Of a DNA stretch of 64,000 nucleotides, positions 50,228 through 59,036 are shown one piece after another; the stretch's first letter is position 1, and every line of letters begins with the position of its first letter. The stretch lies in the NCBI RefSeq assembly GCF_010501095.1, contig NZ_QVMP01000009.1, forward strand, positions 30,732 through 94,731, in the 5' to 3' direction. The DNA comes from Dysgonomonas sp. 520. GTDB taxonomy: Bacteria; Bacteroidota; Bacteroidia; Bacteroidales; Dysgonomonadaceae. Under the pieces are notes generated by a model that had not been told where the DNA came from, did not search any database, and worked only from the letters and a program-made list of their open reading frames with translations. The position numbers and the translations under genes are program-made.

Positions 50228-51082
50228 ATGAAAATACGTATTTTATCTCTACTTACATTGGTGTTGAGTTCAATATCAATATATGCTCAGAATTCAGGTT
50301 TTTACTACTATAATGATAGCGCAGAAGCAAATAAACGATACATATACTCTAATATCGCAAATGTAAGATCAGGTGCAGGAACAGGCTATGAGGGAATAGA
50401 CAAATTGCCTTGTGGACACGAAGTTGCGATTTTTGCTCAGGCAAAAGAATCTAGTGTAATTGATGATCTGCAAGGTTATTGGGTGAAAATAAGGTATGAA
50501 AAAGATGGCGAAACAAAAGAAGGATATCTTTGGGATCAAAACCTGTCGTATACTCAGTTGCGTAGAGGGAATGTGAAGTTTGTTTTTGGATTGAATGGCA
50601 CAAAGAAAAAAGATGAAGATTACACTGTTGCTGAGGCTGGGGTGAAAGCTGTAAAAGACAACGAAATAGTTTCGCAGAAGAATTTTGAAGTGGGAGCACA
50701 TTCTGCTATTCATGGACGTGTTCTTCCTCAAACAGGACTGTCGGGAGCCGAACAAGTGATAGAACTTACATACGGTGGTGAGGCTTGTGGTATTCCTACT
50801 GACAATTTTTATTTCGTGTGGACAGGGACAGAACTTGTTCATCTGATCAGGACTACAAGTGTTGGGGATAGTGGTATTTATGGTTATTGGGAGACTTTGG
50901 TATTTCCAGAACAGCATCGGTTCGAGGATATTGTAGTGAAAATGATTGGGCAGTATGAAGAAGATGAGACTCGGACAAATCCGAGTACCGGAGACTATGA
51001 ATTAATATACAGATATAAAACAGAAATGTATAAATGGAATGGTCGTAAATTATCTCAGATAGATCAGAATTGGAAAGAATAA
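50228..51082 (+). CDS. Exported protein with bacterial SH3 domain
   Basis: 284 residues. The signal peptide ends SIYAQ (about 21). A bacterial SH3 (type 3) domain follows at about 35-108 (RYIYSNIANVRSGAGTGYEG, GYWVKIRYEKDGETKEGYLW). The C-terminal ~170 residues are beta-rich and not recognised (ELTYGGEACGIPTDNFYFVW, LVHLIRTTSVGDSGIYGYWE). SH3b domains often bind cell-wall peptides. A candidate -7 element TAATTTTG at 50189-50196 is near. A bidirectional hairpin follows at 51102. Confidence 0.8.
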   Translation: MKIRILSLLTLVLSSISIYAQNSGFYYYNDSAEANKRYIYSNIANVRSGAGTGYEGIDKLPCGHEVAIFAQAKESSVIDDLQGYWVKIRYEKDGETKEGYLWDQNLSYTQLRRGNVKFVFGLNGTKKKDEDYTVAEAGVKAVKDNEIVSQKNFEVGAHSAIHGRVLPQTGLSGAEQVIELTYGGEACGIPTDNFYFVWTGTELVHLIRTTSVGDSGIYGYWETLVFPEQHRFEDIVVKMIGQYEEDETRTNPSTGDYELIYRYKTEMYKWNGRKLSQIDQNWKE

Positions 51083-51101
51083 CACGGAGAAAATAAGAAC
51101 A

Positions 51102-51123
51102 GCCTGAATGTCAATATTCAGGC
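51102..51123. terminator. Bidirectional terminator hairpin
   Basis: GCCTGAAT and ATTCAGGC form an 8-bp stem with a 6-nt loop between convergent genes. Confidence 0.7.
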
Positions 51124-51151
51124 CGCTTTGATATTCATAAGAAATTTATTT

Positions 51152-52420
51152 TTAGAAGATATATTGAACACCCACCTGATAACCGATATAAAGTTGTTGA
51201 AGTTTAGAATCTCCATGTTTTTTCCATAACGAATGACTGGGGAACATCTTTTTATCGTCCATGTCTTTCGATTGCATGTAGTTAATGCTAGGCCCTCCAA
51301 AAATTTCAAAATGAGGAGACAACCTGAAAGCCGGCAATAGAGAATAACCGGTTTGATAAGTATAATCGTCAGCATCGGAAAATGCGTTGAAAGAGGTGAA
51401 TTTGATTTCGTTGTTTATTTTCATCCAAGGAAAGAGATTGATGTGTGCACCAAAACCACCTTCAAATGCGAATGAGTCGTGTTTTGCTTTGTGATTGTAA
51501 CCCAATCCGACGATACCATAAAGCACTCTTCCTCCTGAACGGAATGTTGCCATTGTGCTCCCTATTTCGTTGTAGGTGACAGCAATGCCTTTTTCTCCGT
51601 TTTTTATCAGGTTAACCAATCCTACGGGGTAATCACTTTCGTCTGCAATGTTGACTAAAATACCTACCTGCGTACCCGTTACTCTTTTCGCCTTATTGAA
51701 TATCCCTGCAATTTGAGAGCCTTTCACATCGTTGGCTTTGTTTGCCAAACCTGCTATCTGAACACCTTTTACGTTGTCGGCAACATTCATTAGACCTGCA
51801 ATCTGGAATCCCCGGACATTGTCGGCAAGGTTCAGTAAACCGGAAAATTGAGCGCTGACGTCGTTTGCAGTGTTAATCAATCCGGCAGCTTGCACACCAT
51901 TTACATTATTGGCGGCGTTTAACAATCCTGAGAATTGTATTCCGTTTACGTTATTTGCAGCGTTAATCAGTCCACCGGCTTGCAACCCTTTGAAGTTATC
52001 AGACATATTCATTAATCCGCCGAATTGTAGTCCTTTAAAGTTGTTCACTGCATTAAATAATCCTGCAAATTGTAGACCGTTGTAGTCTTTGCCTACCGTA
52101 TTTACCAGTCCTGCAAACATAATGCCCTTTCCATTATTGCCGATACCGTTATAAAGTCCTGCCAGTTGTAGTCCGTTAGCATCATTCTTTATAATATTTG
52201 CCAAGCCTGCAAAAGCGAAAGCTTTTTCGTTTCGCGATTCTCCTGCCAGAAGGCTGAATGATACATCGTTTGTGTATTCCTTGGCCTTGTCTCCGTTGGT
52301 GCTTAGGGGTGGAAATATACTGAAATGGAAAGCACTTTCTTTTTCATTATCATCCGATTGGGAAAACAACACTTCATTGCTTAATAAGCAGAGTGTAATT
52401 AGTAATAATAGTTTTTTCAT
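51152..52420 (-). CDS. Surface protein built of about 20-residue AGLxN repeats
   Basis: 422 residues. The signal peptide ends EVLFSQ (about 21). Residues about 70-255 are about nine tandem units of about 20 residues, xNxxGLQxAGLxNxANN (for example NGLQLAGLYNGIGNNGKGIM, GLQFGGLMNMSDNF, GIQFSGLLNAANNVNG). A C-terminal beta-rich part of about 150 residues (ILYGIVGLGYNHKAKHDSFA, YIGYQVGVQYIF) ends in a Phe, typical of outer-membrane barrels. A repetitive surface structure, perhaps a solenoid, on a barrel anchor is the inference. Similar repeats occur in LA_2272-type surface proteins. Confidence 0.75.
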   Translation of the reverse strand: MKKLLLLITLCLLSNEVLFSQSDDNEKESAFHFSIFPPLSTNGDKAKEYTNDVSFSLLAGESRNEKAFAFAGLANIIKNDANGLQLAGLYNGIGNNGKGIMFAGLVNTVGKDYNGLQFAGLFNAVNNFKGLQFGGLMNMSDNFKGLQAGGLINAANNVNGIQFSGLLNAANNVNGVQAAGLINTANDVSAQFSGLLNLADNVRGFQIAGLMNVADNVKGVQIAGLANKANDVKGSQIAGIFNKAKRVTGTQVGILVNIADESDYPVGLVNLIKNGEKGIAVTYNEIGSTMATFRSGGRVLYGIVGLGYNHKAKHDSFAFEGGFGAHINLFPWMKINNEIKFTSFNAFSDADDYTYQTGYSLLPAFRLSPHFEIFGGPSINYMQSKDMDDKKMFPSHSLWKKHGDSKLQQLYIGYQVGVQYIF

Positions 52421-52445
52421 TAAATTGATTATTAAATTTCGATTT

Positions 52446-52853
52446 TTACTTTAAAGCATCAAAAGGCAGTTCTATTTCTTTTCTGTAGCCTGTGCCACTG
52501 AATGTTGCGATCAATTCGCCCGCTTCGTTTTTTACCTCAACTTCGCAACTTGCTATTCGTTTATGACTGAATATTTCGCGAGCTTCGGCATACAAGAATC
52601 CCGATCTTTCCGATTTGAAAAAATTGATATTTGAGTTTATTGAAAATGTCAGTTGTGCATGGCTATTTGTTGCTACGCCGAAAGCAAAATCTGCAAGAGT
52701 GAATATTGCTCCACCTTGACATACTCCGCCTGCATTCAGGTGAGATGGTTTTATCTCCATTCGGGCTTTTGCATAGCCGTTTTCAATTTCGAGCAATTCT
52801 ACTCCGGTCATTTTTGCAAATTCATCTTGCTCGAAATATTCTTTTACTTTCAT
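52446..52853 (-). CDS. PaaI-type hotdog thioesterase
   Basis: 135 residues. A hotdog fold of the PaaI/YbgC group: GYAKARMEIKPSHLNAGGVC (with the catalytic-loop HLNAGG), GGAIFTLADFAFGVATNSH (central helix with Asp) and FFKSERSGFLYAEAREIF. It hydrolyses aryl- or acyl-CoA thioesters in the cytoplasm, releasing CoA. Its substrate is not known. No phenylacetate genes are nearby, so it is more likely a general CoA salvage enzyme. Confidence 0.88.
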   Translation of the reverse strand: MKVKEYFEQDEFAKMTGVELLEIENGYAKARMEIKPSHLNAGGVCQGGAIFTLADFAFGVATNSHAQLTFSINSNINFFKSERSGFLYAEAREIFSHKRIASCEVEVKNEAGELIATFSGTGYRKEIELPFDALK

Positions 52854-52920
52854 AATCTTACATCTAGTTTTTGTGCAAAAGTAAGTTAATTTGGATAGGT
52901 TGCCAAAATCATAAAAATGA

Positions 52921-52950
52921 AAAGCCTCACCATAATGAGGGTGAGGCTTT
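52921..52950 (-). terminator. Rho-independent terminator after the thioredoxin-like gene
   Basis: AAAGCCTCACC and GGTGAGGCTTT form an 11-bp stem with an 8-nt loop. On the minus strand it is followed by TTCATTTTTATG. Confidence 0.85.
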
Positions 52951-52956
52951 CGGTCT

Positions 52957-53463
52957 TTATTTATTCAGCAGTATTTTATCTATTGCCGATTTTAATTCAG
53001 GTTTAGGAACTGCTCCCTGCGACATTTGAGGCTGTCCGTTCATTGGAATGAAGAGCAAGCTCGGAATACTTCTTATCCCGAAAAGTGCAGCAAGTTCCTG
53101 TTCTTTATCCGTATCTATTTTGTAAATATATATTTGATCGCCATATTCGGCGGCAAGTTCTTCCAGGGTTGGCGCTATTGCTTTGCATGGTCCACACCAA
53201 TCGGCATAAAAGTCAATCAACGCAGGCTTGTCTCCCAGATATTTCCATTCGGGATTTGCTTCATAATTAGCCACTTTAGTCAAGAATTCGGTTTTTGTCA
53301 ATTTTATTGTTTTCATATTACTTCCTTTTTTCGTTCTGTTTTCGTTACTTTCTATTTTAACAATTTCATTGTCTTTTTGTTCTTTGTTTGTTTCTTTCTT
53401 GCAGGAAATGAGCAATATAGCTATTGCTAAAAATAGAGCTGCGGATAGTTTACTTGTTTTCAT
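52957..53463 (-). CDS. Thioredoxin-family lipoprotein
   Basis: 168 residues. MKTSKLSAALFLAIAILLISC is a lipoprotein signal with Cys at 21. A short charged linker leads to a thioredoxin domain (about 60-168) with ALIDFYADWCGPCKAIAPTL (redox pair in WCGPC at about 90) and the cis-Pro loop IRSIPSLLFIPM. It should act as a periplasmic disulfide reductant or exchanger. Its start overlaps the DUF6132 gene by 14 bp, and both belong with the sulfur-linked fusion protein nearby only by proximity. Confidence 0.9.
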   Translation of the reverse strand: MKTSKLSAALFLAIAILLISCKKETNKEQKDNEIVKIESNENRTKKGSNMKTIKLTKTEFLTKVANYEANPEWKYLGDKPALIDFYADWCGPCKAIAPTLEELAAEYGDQIYIYKIDTDKEQELAALFGIRSIPSLLFIPMNGQPQMSQGAVPKPELKSAIDKILLNK

Positions 53464-53668
53464 TACTCGGTTGTTTTTTTAATATACTTAATAATAATGC
53501 ACCCATTATTGCACCCCAGAGCATACTCATCTTTGGTGATGAAGTGATAGGGCAACTTCCACTTGTGCATCCAACGAAATACCAATAGAGATATCCGCTT
53601 GTTGCGCCCATTGCAGCACCGGCCAGATAAAGCCAGTTTTGTTTTAATATATTCCTGATTCTTTTCAT
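53450..53668 (-). CDS. DUF6132-like small membrane protein
   Basis: 72 residues from MKRIRNILKQNW. Two hydrophobic segments flank a Cys pair: YLAGAAMGATSGYLYWYF, then GCTSGSCPITSSPKMS, then MLWGAIMGALLLSIL. The GCTSGSCPI motif with two Cys and the YLYW/YF segment are diagnostic of the DUF6132 family, often found by thioredoxin or rhodanese genes. The start at 53668 is preferred because the longer reading runs into repeat DNA. It overlaps the thioredoxin gene downstream. Confidence 0.82.
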   Translation of the reverse strand: MKRIRNILKQNWLYLAGAAMGATSGYLYWYFVGCTSGSCPITSSPKMSMLWGAIMGALLLSILKKQPSNENK

Positions 53669-53703
53669 TTTATTATTTCTCCTTTCTCTTATATAAATAA
53701 TGC

Positions 53704-53957
53704 CAATCAGTAGCTGAGAACTCTTGGTTTTATTCGTCATTTTCCGGGTGGAGTAGAACCCCACCCCTACAATCAAATGGGATATTGTTGTAGGGGCAGG
53801 GCTCTGCTCTGCCCGAAATGTTTGTCATGCTGAGCAACGCGAAGCATCTATAAAAACAGATACTTCACTCCGTTCAAGATGACAAATCGAAAAACTTTGG
53901 GTTCTCTATATCTTTGCGGTTTGCTTAATTTAAACCAACACTTTTCAACTACTGATT
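53704..53957. repeat. Dispersed element, about 254 bp, ends CAATCAGTAG / CTACTGATT
   Basis: The left end CAATCAGTAGcTGAgAA and the right end TTtTCAACTACTGATT are inverted repeats. Inside are CGGGTGGAGTAGAACCCCAC, GGGGCAGGGCTCTGCTCTGC and the GTCATGCTGAGCAACGCGAA core near 53825. The right end supplies the stop codon of the CoA-disulfide-reductase-like gene (TGA on the minus strand, 53959-53957). Confidence 0.7.
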
Positions 53958-56398
53958 CATATAAATAAATTGACGTTCGCATTTTCGGCTCTGTCCAAAT
54001 AAGCTGCAACTCCTCCGATAGTGATATCGTCCATCAGTTCTTCTTTTTTTATACCCATAACATCCATCGACATGGAACAGGCAATGAATTCAACCCCATT
54101 TTCTTTTGCTTGTTGCATCAACGACTCCAAACTGTCAATGTTTTTCTTTTTCATGATGTAGCGCATCATTTTACCGCCTAGTCCTCCCATATTCATTTTC
54201 GATAAGCCTAGTTTTTTGCTGCCGGAAGCTAGCATCAAGCCAAACATTTTTCCGAAAAAATCCTTTTCTACTTTGGGTTTGTTCGCTTTCTTTATCACAT
54301 TCAACCCCCAGAAGGTGAAAAAGATACTTACCTTCTTGTTCGATGCCGCAGCACCATTGGCAATAACAAACGAAGCCAAAGCTCTGTCGAGATCGTCGCT
54401 GAAAACTACAAGTGTTTTATTATCCCTGACTGATACTGTGTTTTTCGGCTCTTCTTTAGGAAGTTTCTCGATTGTTGCCGTTATTATTCCTTTAGAATTT
54501 TCCATACTCACAACTTTCGCACCCACCATTCTGCTCCATCCGTTAAGGTCTTCGCCGAAAGCCTGATCGGTCACTTTTATTTCCAGGCGATCGCCGACGC
54601 CTATTTGGTCGAAATTCTTTTTCAATTGCATTATCGGACCCGGACATTGCAAGCCGCAGGCATTTATTGATACGGTTTTCATACCATCGGTTCTTGTTAT
54701 TGGTTTGTTGTTTTCATTTTGCTCTTGAAAAGCATTTTGAGTAGACTGGCTTCCATCTACGGATGACTGTGTTTTGTATCCGCCCGAAAGGTTATAAATA
54801 TTATCATAACCATTCTGAGTCAGGATTCGTGAGGCAACATACCCTCTTTTTCCCACAGCACAGTAGAGTATAATCTTCTTGTCTTTGGGTATCTCAGTCA
54901 GCCTGTTGCGCAAATCATCCAAAGGAATATTTATCGAGCCTTTGATATTTCCCATTTCATGCTCATTCTTTGAACGGGTGTCAAGCAAAATATACTCCGA
55001 TGCTGCGAGTTTCTGCACATCTTTCCAGTGTATAATTTTTACTTTTTCTTTCAATATATTTTCGGCAACAAACCCTGCCATGTTTACAGGGTCTTTTGCT
55101 CCTGAATAGGGTGGGGCATAGGCGTGCTCTATTTCCTGCAAATCGTAGATTGTTCCACCATTCTTTATAACCTGAGCAAGCAGGTCGATTCGTTTGTCAA
55201 CACCGTCAAATCCAACAACTTGTGCGCCTAATAGTTTCCCGTCATTTGGTGAAAAGTTTATCATGATGGAAAGGGGCAACGCATTGGGATAATAATCGGC
55301 ATGCGAATTGCCATGTGTGAAAGACGAATGATGAGCAATCCCTTCCCTGTCGAGGAGCTTGGATGAAGCACCTGCTGCCGAAACAGTCAGGTCAAATACT
55401 TTTGCAATGGATGTTCCAATGGTTCCGATATATTTATGCTTATTTCCTTCCAGAATGTTGTCGGCAACAATGCGAGCCTGTTTGTTGGCAGGTCCGGCAA
55501 GAGGTATCAGCATATGCTTGCCAATGACAGGATTAAACACTTCTGCCGCATCACCTAAGGCGTAAACATCTTTGTCGGATGTTTGCATGTAATCGTCTGT
55601 TTTTATACCGCCCAGCGAGCCGAGTTCTATCCCTGCATCTTTGGCTAATCTTGATTCGGGTTTCACGCCTATACTCAGAATAACCATATCGGCGGGTATG
55701 CTTTTTCCACTTTCCAATTGTACGGTTATCCGGCTTCCATTGTCATCGAAGCCCGTTACATTTTCACCCAAAAGCAACCCGATGTTTTTACTCTTAAGAT
55801 GCTGGTGAACCATCGAAGCCATCGAAAAATCGAGTGGAGCCATCACCTGATCGGCTTTTTCAACAACGCAGACATCCACTCCGGCATCATGAAGATTTTC
55901 AACCATTTCCAACCCGATAAAGCCACCACCTATAACTACTGCCCGTTGAGGTTTGTTTTCAGTAATGTATTTTTTTATCCTGTCTGTATCGGGTACATTT
56001 CTCAAAGAGAAAATCTTATCGTTTTCTATTCCATTGATTGGTGGTTTTATAGGCTCTGCACCTGTGGATATCACCAATTTATCGTAACTTTCGTCGTATG
56101 TTTCATCTTTCTGCCGATTGCGTACTGTTACGGTCTTTTCTTTCAGGTTTATTGCCGTGACTTCCGACATTATCCTGACGTCAATTTTCAGATGTTGGGC
56201 AAACCCATCGGCAGTTTGAACAAACAATCGGTCTCTGTCGGCGATTGTTCCTCCGATGTAATATGGCAAGCCACAATTGGCGTAAGAAATATATTCGCCC
56301 CGTTCGAAAAGGACTATCTCTGCGCTTTCATCCATCCTTCTAAGACGGGCAGCAACTGTTGCGCCTCCCGCAACACCTCCTATTATCAATACTTTCAT
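53957..56398 (-). CDS. CoA-disulfide-reductase-like four-domain fusion (FAD oxidoreductase, rhodanese, TusA, DsrE)
   Basis: 813 residues. Residues about 1-445 form a flavin disulfide oxidoreductase: IIGGVAGGATVAARLRR, active Cys in SYANCGLPYYIGG (about 43), RAVVIGGGFIGLEMVE, KDVYALGDAAEV. About 450-555 is a rhodanese with the persulfide Cys in LYCAVGKRGYVA. About 575-645 is TusA-like (INACGLQCPGPIMQLKK). About 660-813 is DsrE-like (FSDDLDRALASFVIANGAAA). Such fusions probably pass sulfane sulfur between CoA or polysulfide and carriers and reduce disulfides. The MarR gene follows upstream at 56406, reading the same way. Confidence 0.9.
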   Translation of the reverse strand: MKVLIIGGVAGGATVAARLRRMDESAEIVLFERGEYISYANCGLPYYIGGTIADRDRLFVQTADGFAQHLKIDVRIMSEVTAINLKEKTVTVRNRQKDETYDESYDKLVISTGAEPIKPPINGIENDKIFSLRNVPDTDRIKKYITENKPQRAVVIGGGFIGLEMVENLHDAGVDVCVVEKADQVMAPLDFSMASMVHQHLKSKNIGLLLGENVTGFDDNGSRITVQLESGKSIPADMVILSIGVKPESRLAKDAGIELGSLGGIKTDDYMQTSDKDVYALGDAAEVFNPVIGKHMLIPLAGPANKQARIVADNILEGNKHKYIGTIGTSIAKVFDLTVSAAGASSKLLDREGIAHHSSFTHGNSHADYYPNALPLSIMINFSPNDGKLLGAQVVGFDGVDKRIDLLAQVIKNGGTIYDLQEIEHAYAPPYSGAKDPVNMAGFVAENILKEKVKIIHWKDVQKLAASEYILLDTRSKNEHEMGNIKGSINIPLDDLRNRLTEIPKDKKIILYCAVGKRGYVASRILTQNGYDNIYNLSGGYKTQSSVDGSQSTQNAFQEQNENNKPITRTDGMKTVSINACGLQCPGPIMQLKKNFDQIGVGDRLEIKVTDQAFGEDLNGWSRMVGAKVVSMENSKGIITATIEKLPKEEPKNTVSVRDNKTLVVFSDDLDRALASFVIANGAAASNKKVSIFFTFWGLNVIKKANKPKVEKDFFGKMFGLMLASGSKKLGLSKMNMGGLGGKMMRYIMKKKNIDSLESLMQQAKENGVEFIACSMSMDVMGIKKEELMDDITIGGVAAYLDRAENANVNLFI

Positions 56399-56405
56399 AT
56401 CTATC

Positions 56406-56765
56406 TTATTCTATTATTTTATTTAGTTGTACGGCCAACGCCGAGAAATCCATCTCTTTAGCCAACATTTCTTTTACTTTTTCTTTACCCGATTTTGTGA
56501 GAGTGAAAATCATCTGCCGTTTATCATTAGTGCCCATCTCACGGGCAATGTATCCTTTCGATTCCACAGTGTTTATAACCTTCGAAACCCTTGAATTTGA
56601 TAAACCTACGAAACCGCACAAATCGTTGGCCGATTTAGGTTTGCCATCTTTCAGGCAACACAGTATCATGCCCTCGTTGATGGTGATTCCGTTTGTTTCG
56701 GAAAATTCTTTCTCAAAATTGTAAAGAGCCTTATATATATCTTTTAATTTGCAAATTGCTTCCAT
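56406..56765 (-). CDS. MarR-family transcriptional regulator
   Basis: 119 residues from MEAICKLKDIYK. A winged HTH: GITINEGMILCCLKDGKPKS, ANDLCGFVGLSNSRVSKVIN (recognition helix) and VESKGYIAREMGTNDKRQMI (wing). Cys residues at about 5, 34 and 44 could sense thiols or reactive sulfur. It lies 7 bp upstream of the fusion-protein gene on the same strand, so it probably controls its own operon, and perhaps the divergent MFS gene. The start at 56765 is chosen over the longer one by MarR length and alignment. Confidence 0.87.
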   Translation of the reverse strand: MEAICKLKDIYKALYNFEKEFSETNGITINEGMILCCLKDGKPKSANDLCGFVGLSNSRVSKVINTVESKGYIAREMGTNDKRQMIFTLTKSGKEKVKEMLAKEMDFSALAVQLNKIIE

Positions 56766-56978
56766 ATGTAAATATTTTCTAGTATGAAATATTTGCAAAG
56801 GAAAGTATTGTATCTTATAAAAACAAATTAAATTGGTTATTTTATGTTGAATTAAGTTTCAAAAACTTGCTACCTTTACACTGTTTTTTTCTGACTTTGA
56901 TGTCAAAAATGTGCATTTAGGGAACAAAAAAGATAATTATTACGTTAAGTTTGGGTGTGTTTGTAGAGTAATTAAGAT

Positions 56979-58217
56979 ATGAATCCGACAAGTAAACCTA
57001 AGTTGTGGTCGATGGGCTTTCTGAATGTCTGTTTGGCCAATTTTTTGATGGCATGCTCTTTCAATTTGCTGATGCCGTCTATTCCGTTATATATAACCGA
57101 AGTGTTGAATATACCTCAGACCAAGACAGGTATAGTGCTGGCTTCGTATGCTATTGCGATACTGATTATCCGACCGTTTTCGGGTTATATTGTGGATATG
57201 TTTTCACGAAAGAAGATATTGCTCATAAGTTTCGTGTGTTATGTACTGATCTTTTTCGGATATTTCAATTTTTCGGCCGAACTGGTATACAAAGGTGTAG
57301 AAAAACTGCTGGGTGTTTCGCTTGACTTTTACACAACCGTTCTGATTCTTTTCATAATTGTCCGTTTTTTTCATGGAATGGCGTGGGGTATGTCTACGGT
57401 TTCTTCAAGCACGTTGGCCATTGATGTTGTGCCGTCGGAGCGACGAGCAGAAGGCATTGGCTATTACGGAACATTTATGAATGTGGCAATGGCTGTTGGT
57501 CCTTTCATCGCTATTCATATTTACCATGAAAGTGGCTTTTCCACTTTGTTGTGGTGTGCCATAGGTATGGGAGTTTTAGGAGTTCTTGCTGCAGCAATGA
57601 TAAAGGCTCCTATACGCCAACCTCAGAAAAGGGAACGTCTTTCTTTCGACCGTTTCTTTCTGCTTCCGGCTTTTCCTATATTTCTCAATCAGCTTTTGCC
57701 TTGCTTTGCGTGGGGCACAATAGGTCCCTTTGTTGCGCAATATGGCAAGGAGGTTGATGTTCCTAACGCAGGAATTTTCTTTTTGTTTTGGGCGGGAGGA
57801 ATCATTGCGTCACGAATCTTTGCCGGAAAACTGGTTGATAGAGGCTATATTCATCTGGTGAATGTGGTGGCTATGGGCATTGTGGCTGTTGCATTTTTCT
57901 CTTTTGCTCTGATTCATAATATATATGCGTTCTGTGCATCGGGGTTATTCATCGGTGTTGGTTTTGGGATGATGTTTCCCGCTTTGCAAACGTTATATAT
58001 CAATATGGCGGAAAACAATCAACGGGGCACAGCCAATTCAACCTATTTGGTAGCGTTCGATCTCGGACTCGCTCTTGGAATGTTGGTGGGAGGATATATT
58101 TCAGGAATCTACTCCTTCGAGGGTTTGTATATGACCGGAGCTGTTCTTTGCTGCTTGAGTATTGTTGTCTATTGGACAATTACTCGCCGAGTGTTTGAGA
58201 AGAAGCGACTTAGATAA
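56979..58217 (+). CDS. MFS-family transporter
   Basis: 412 residues with 12 hydrophobic segments. MFS signatures are FSGYIVDMFSRKKILLISF (the loop 2-3 motif G-x-x-x-D-x-x-x-R-K) and SSTLAIDVVPSERRAEGIGY. The second half shows AGKLVDRGYIHLVNVVA. It is like drug-efflux DHA1 members. It diverges from the MarR gene across 213 bp, a usual place for a MarR-controlled exporter. The substrate is unknown. Confidence 0.9.
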   Translation: MNPTSKPKLWSMGFLNVCLANFLMACSFNLLMPSIPLYITEVLNIPQTKTGIVLASYAIAILIIRPFSGYIVDMFSRKKILLISFVCYVLIFFGYFNFSAELVYKGVEKLLGVSLDFYTTVLILFIIVRFFHGMAWGMSTVSSSTLAIDVVPSERRAEGIGYYGTFMNVAMAVGPFIAIHIYHESGFSTLLWCAIGMGVLGVLAAAMIKAPIRQPQKRERLSFDRFFLLPAFPIFLNQLLPCFAWGTIGPFVAQYGKEVDVPNAGIFFLFWAGGIIASRIFAGKLVDRGYIHLVNVVAMGIVAVAFFSFALIHNIYAFCASGLFIGVGFGMMFPALQTLYINMAENNQRGTANSTYLVAFDLGLALGMLVGGYISGIYSFEGLYMTGAVLCCLSIVVYWTITRRVFEKKRLR

Positions 58218-58312
58218 TAGTTCTGTAACCGATGTTAAATTATGTGAAGGCTTTAAACGTTCTTGTGTAACTTTAATCAAACTATTTGTAAACACATAAA
58301 AAAAATAAGGTT

Positions 58313-58900
58313 ATGAAGAAATTGTTTTTATTTGCGCTGATCGCTTCTGTTATTTCGGTAGGATCAATTGCGGCACAAGGAAATACAAAGCAGAAAAAAG
58401 GTGACGGCAGACGAAGTGTGATGAAAGAATTGAATCTGACTGCCGAACAACAAAGCAAAATTGAAGCTCTGAACAAAGATTTTAAGAATAAGTCGGATGC
58501 GTTGAAAACCCAGCGAAAAGACTTGGCTAAGTCGCACAGGGAAAGTATTAATTCTATACTCACTCCCGAACAGCAATCTCTATTGAAAGACAAGCGAAAA
58601 GACAGGTCTGAAAAAATGGCTAAAAAGGGGAAAGACCATAAGAAATTTGCGAAAGGAAAAGGTAACAAAAGACCTCACATGAAATTGGATGAGGCAACAC
58701 GCAATCAGCTTAGAGCTTTGAAAAATAATTATATTCAGGAAAAAAGTGCAATAAAAAGAAGCCGGATTGCGCCGGAAGTTCAGGCAAAGCAATTAGAGGC
58801 TGCAAAAGAAAAATTCAGGACAGATCGTCGTGAAATAATACAGAAAAGCCTGAAAAATGGTCAGGGTGTAAAAAACGACGAAAAGCGACAAAACTCATGA
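58313..58900 (+). CDS. Spy/CpxP-like exported protein (LTxxQ repeats, DUF4890-like)
   Basis: 195 residues. The signal peptide ends SIAAQ (about 22). The mature protein is very basic and helical, with two LTxxQ motifs: ELNLTAEQQSKIEALNKDF and NSILTPEQQSLLKDKRKDR. A third helical segment (about 125-175) runs to KEKFRTDRREIIQKS. Spy/CpxP proteins are periplasmic ATP-independent chaperones or stress sensors. The strong positive charge could also suit binding to acidic surfaces. A hairpin terminator overlaps the stop. Confidence 0.82.
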   Translation: MKKLFLFALIASVISVGSIAAQGNTKQKKGDGRRSVMKELNLTAEQQSKIEALNKDFKNKSDALKTQRKDLAKSHRESINSILTPEQQSLLKDKRKDRSEKMAKKGKDHKKFAKGKGNKRPHMKLDEATRNQLRALKNNYIQEKSAIKRSRIAPEVQAKQLEAAKEKFRTDRREIIQKSLKNGQGVKNDEKRQNS

Positions 58901-58996
58901 TGCCTTGAGTTTTTTAATAATAATTTTATAGAATAGATTAATAATGGAGAAATCGTTTGATTGCCTGAATAGGGGCTTTCAGACGATTTCTTTTTT
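58889..58996 (+). terminator. Two successive terminator hairpins after the Spy-like gene
   Basis: The first is AAACTCA/TGAGTTT followed by TTTT (58891-58916). The second is GAAATCGTtTG/CAGACGATTTC (58949-58990) followed by six T. The second has no gene of its own between them, so a small RNA of about 60-70 nt or a back-up terminator is possible. Confidence 0.65.
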
Positions 58997-59036
58997 ATGC
59001 TGTTTCAGAGAACGAGGCGAGAATGAGAAAAAAGGA

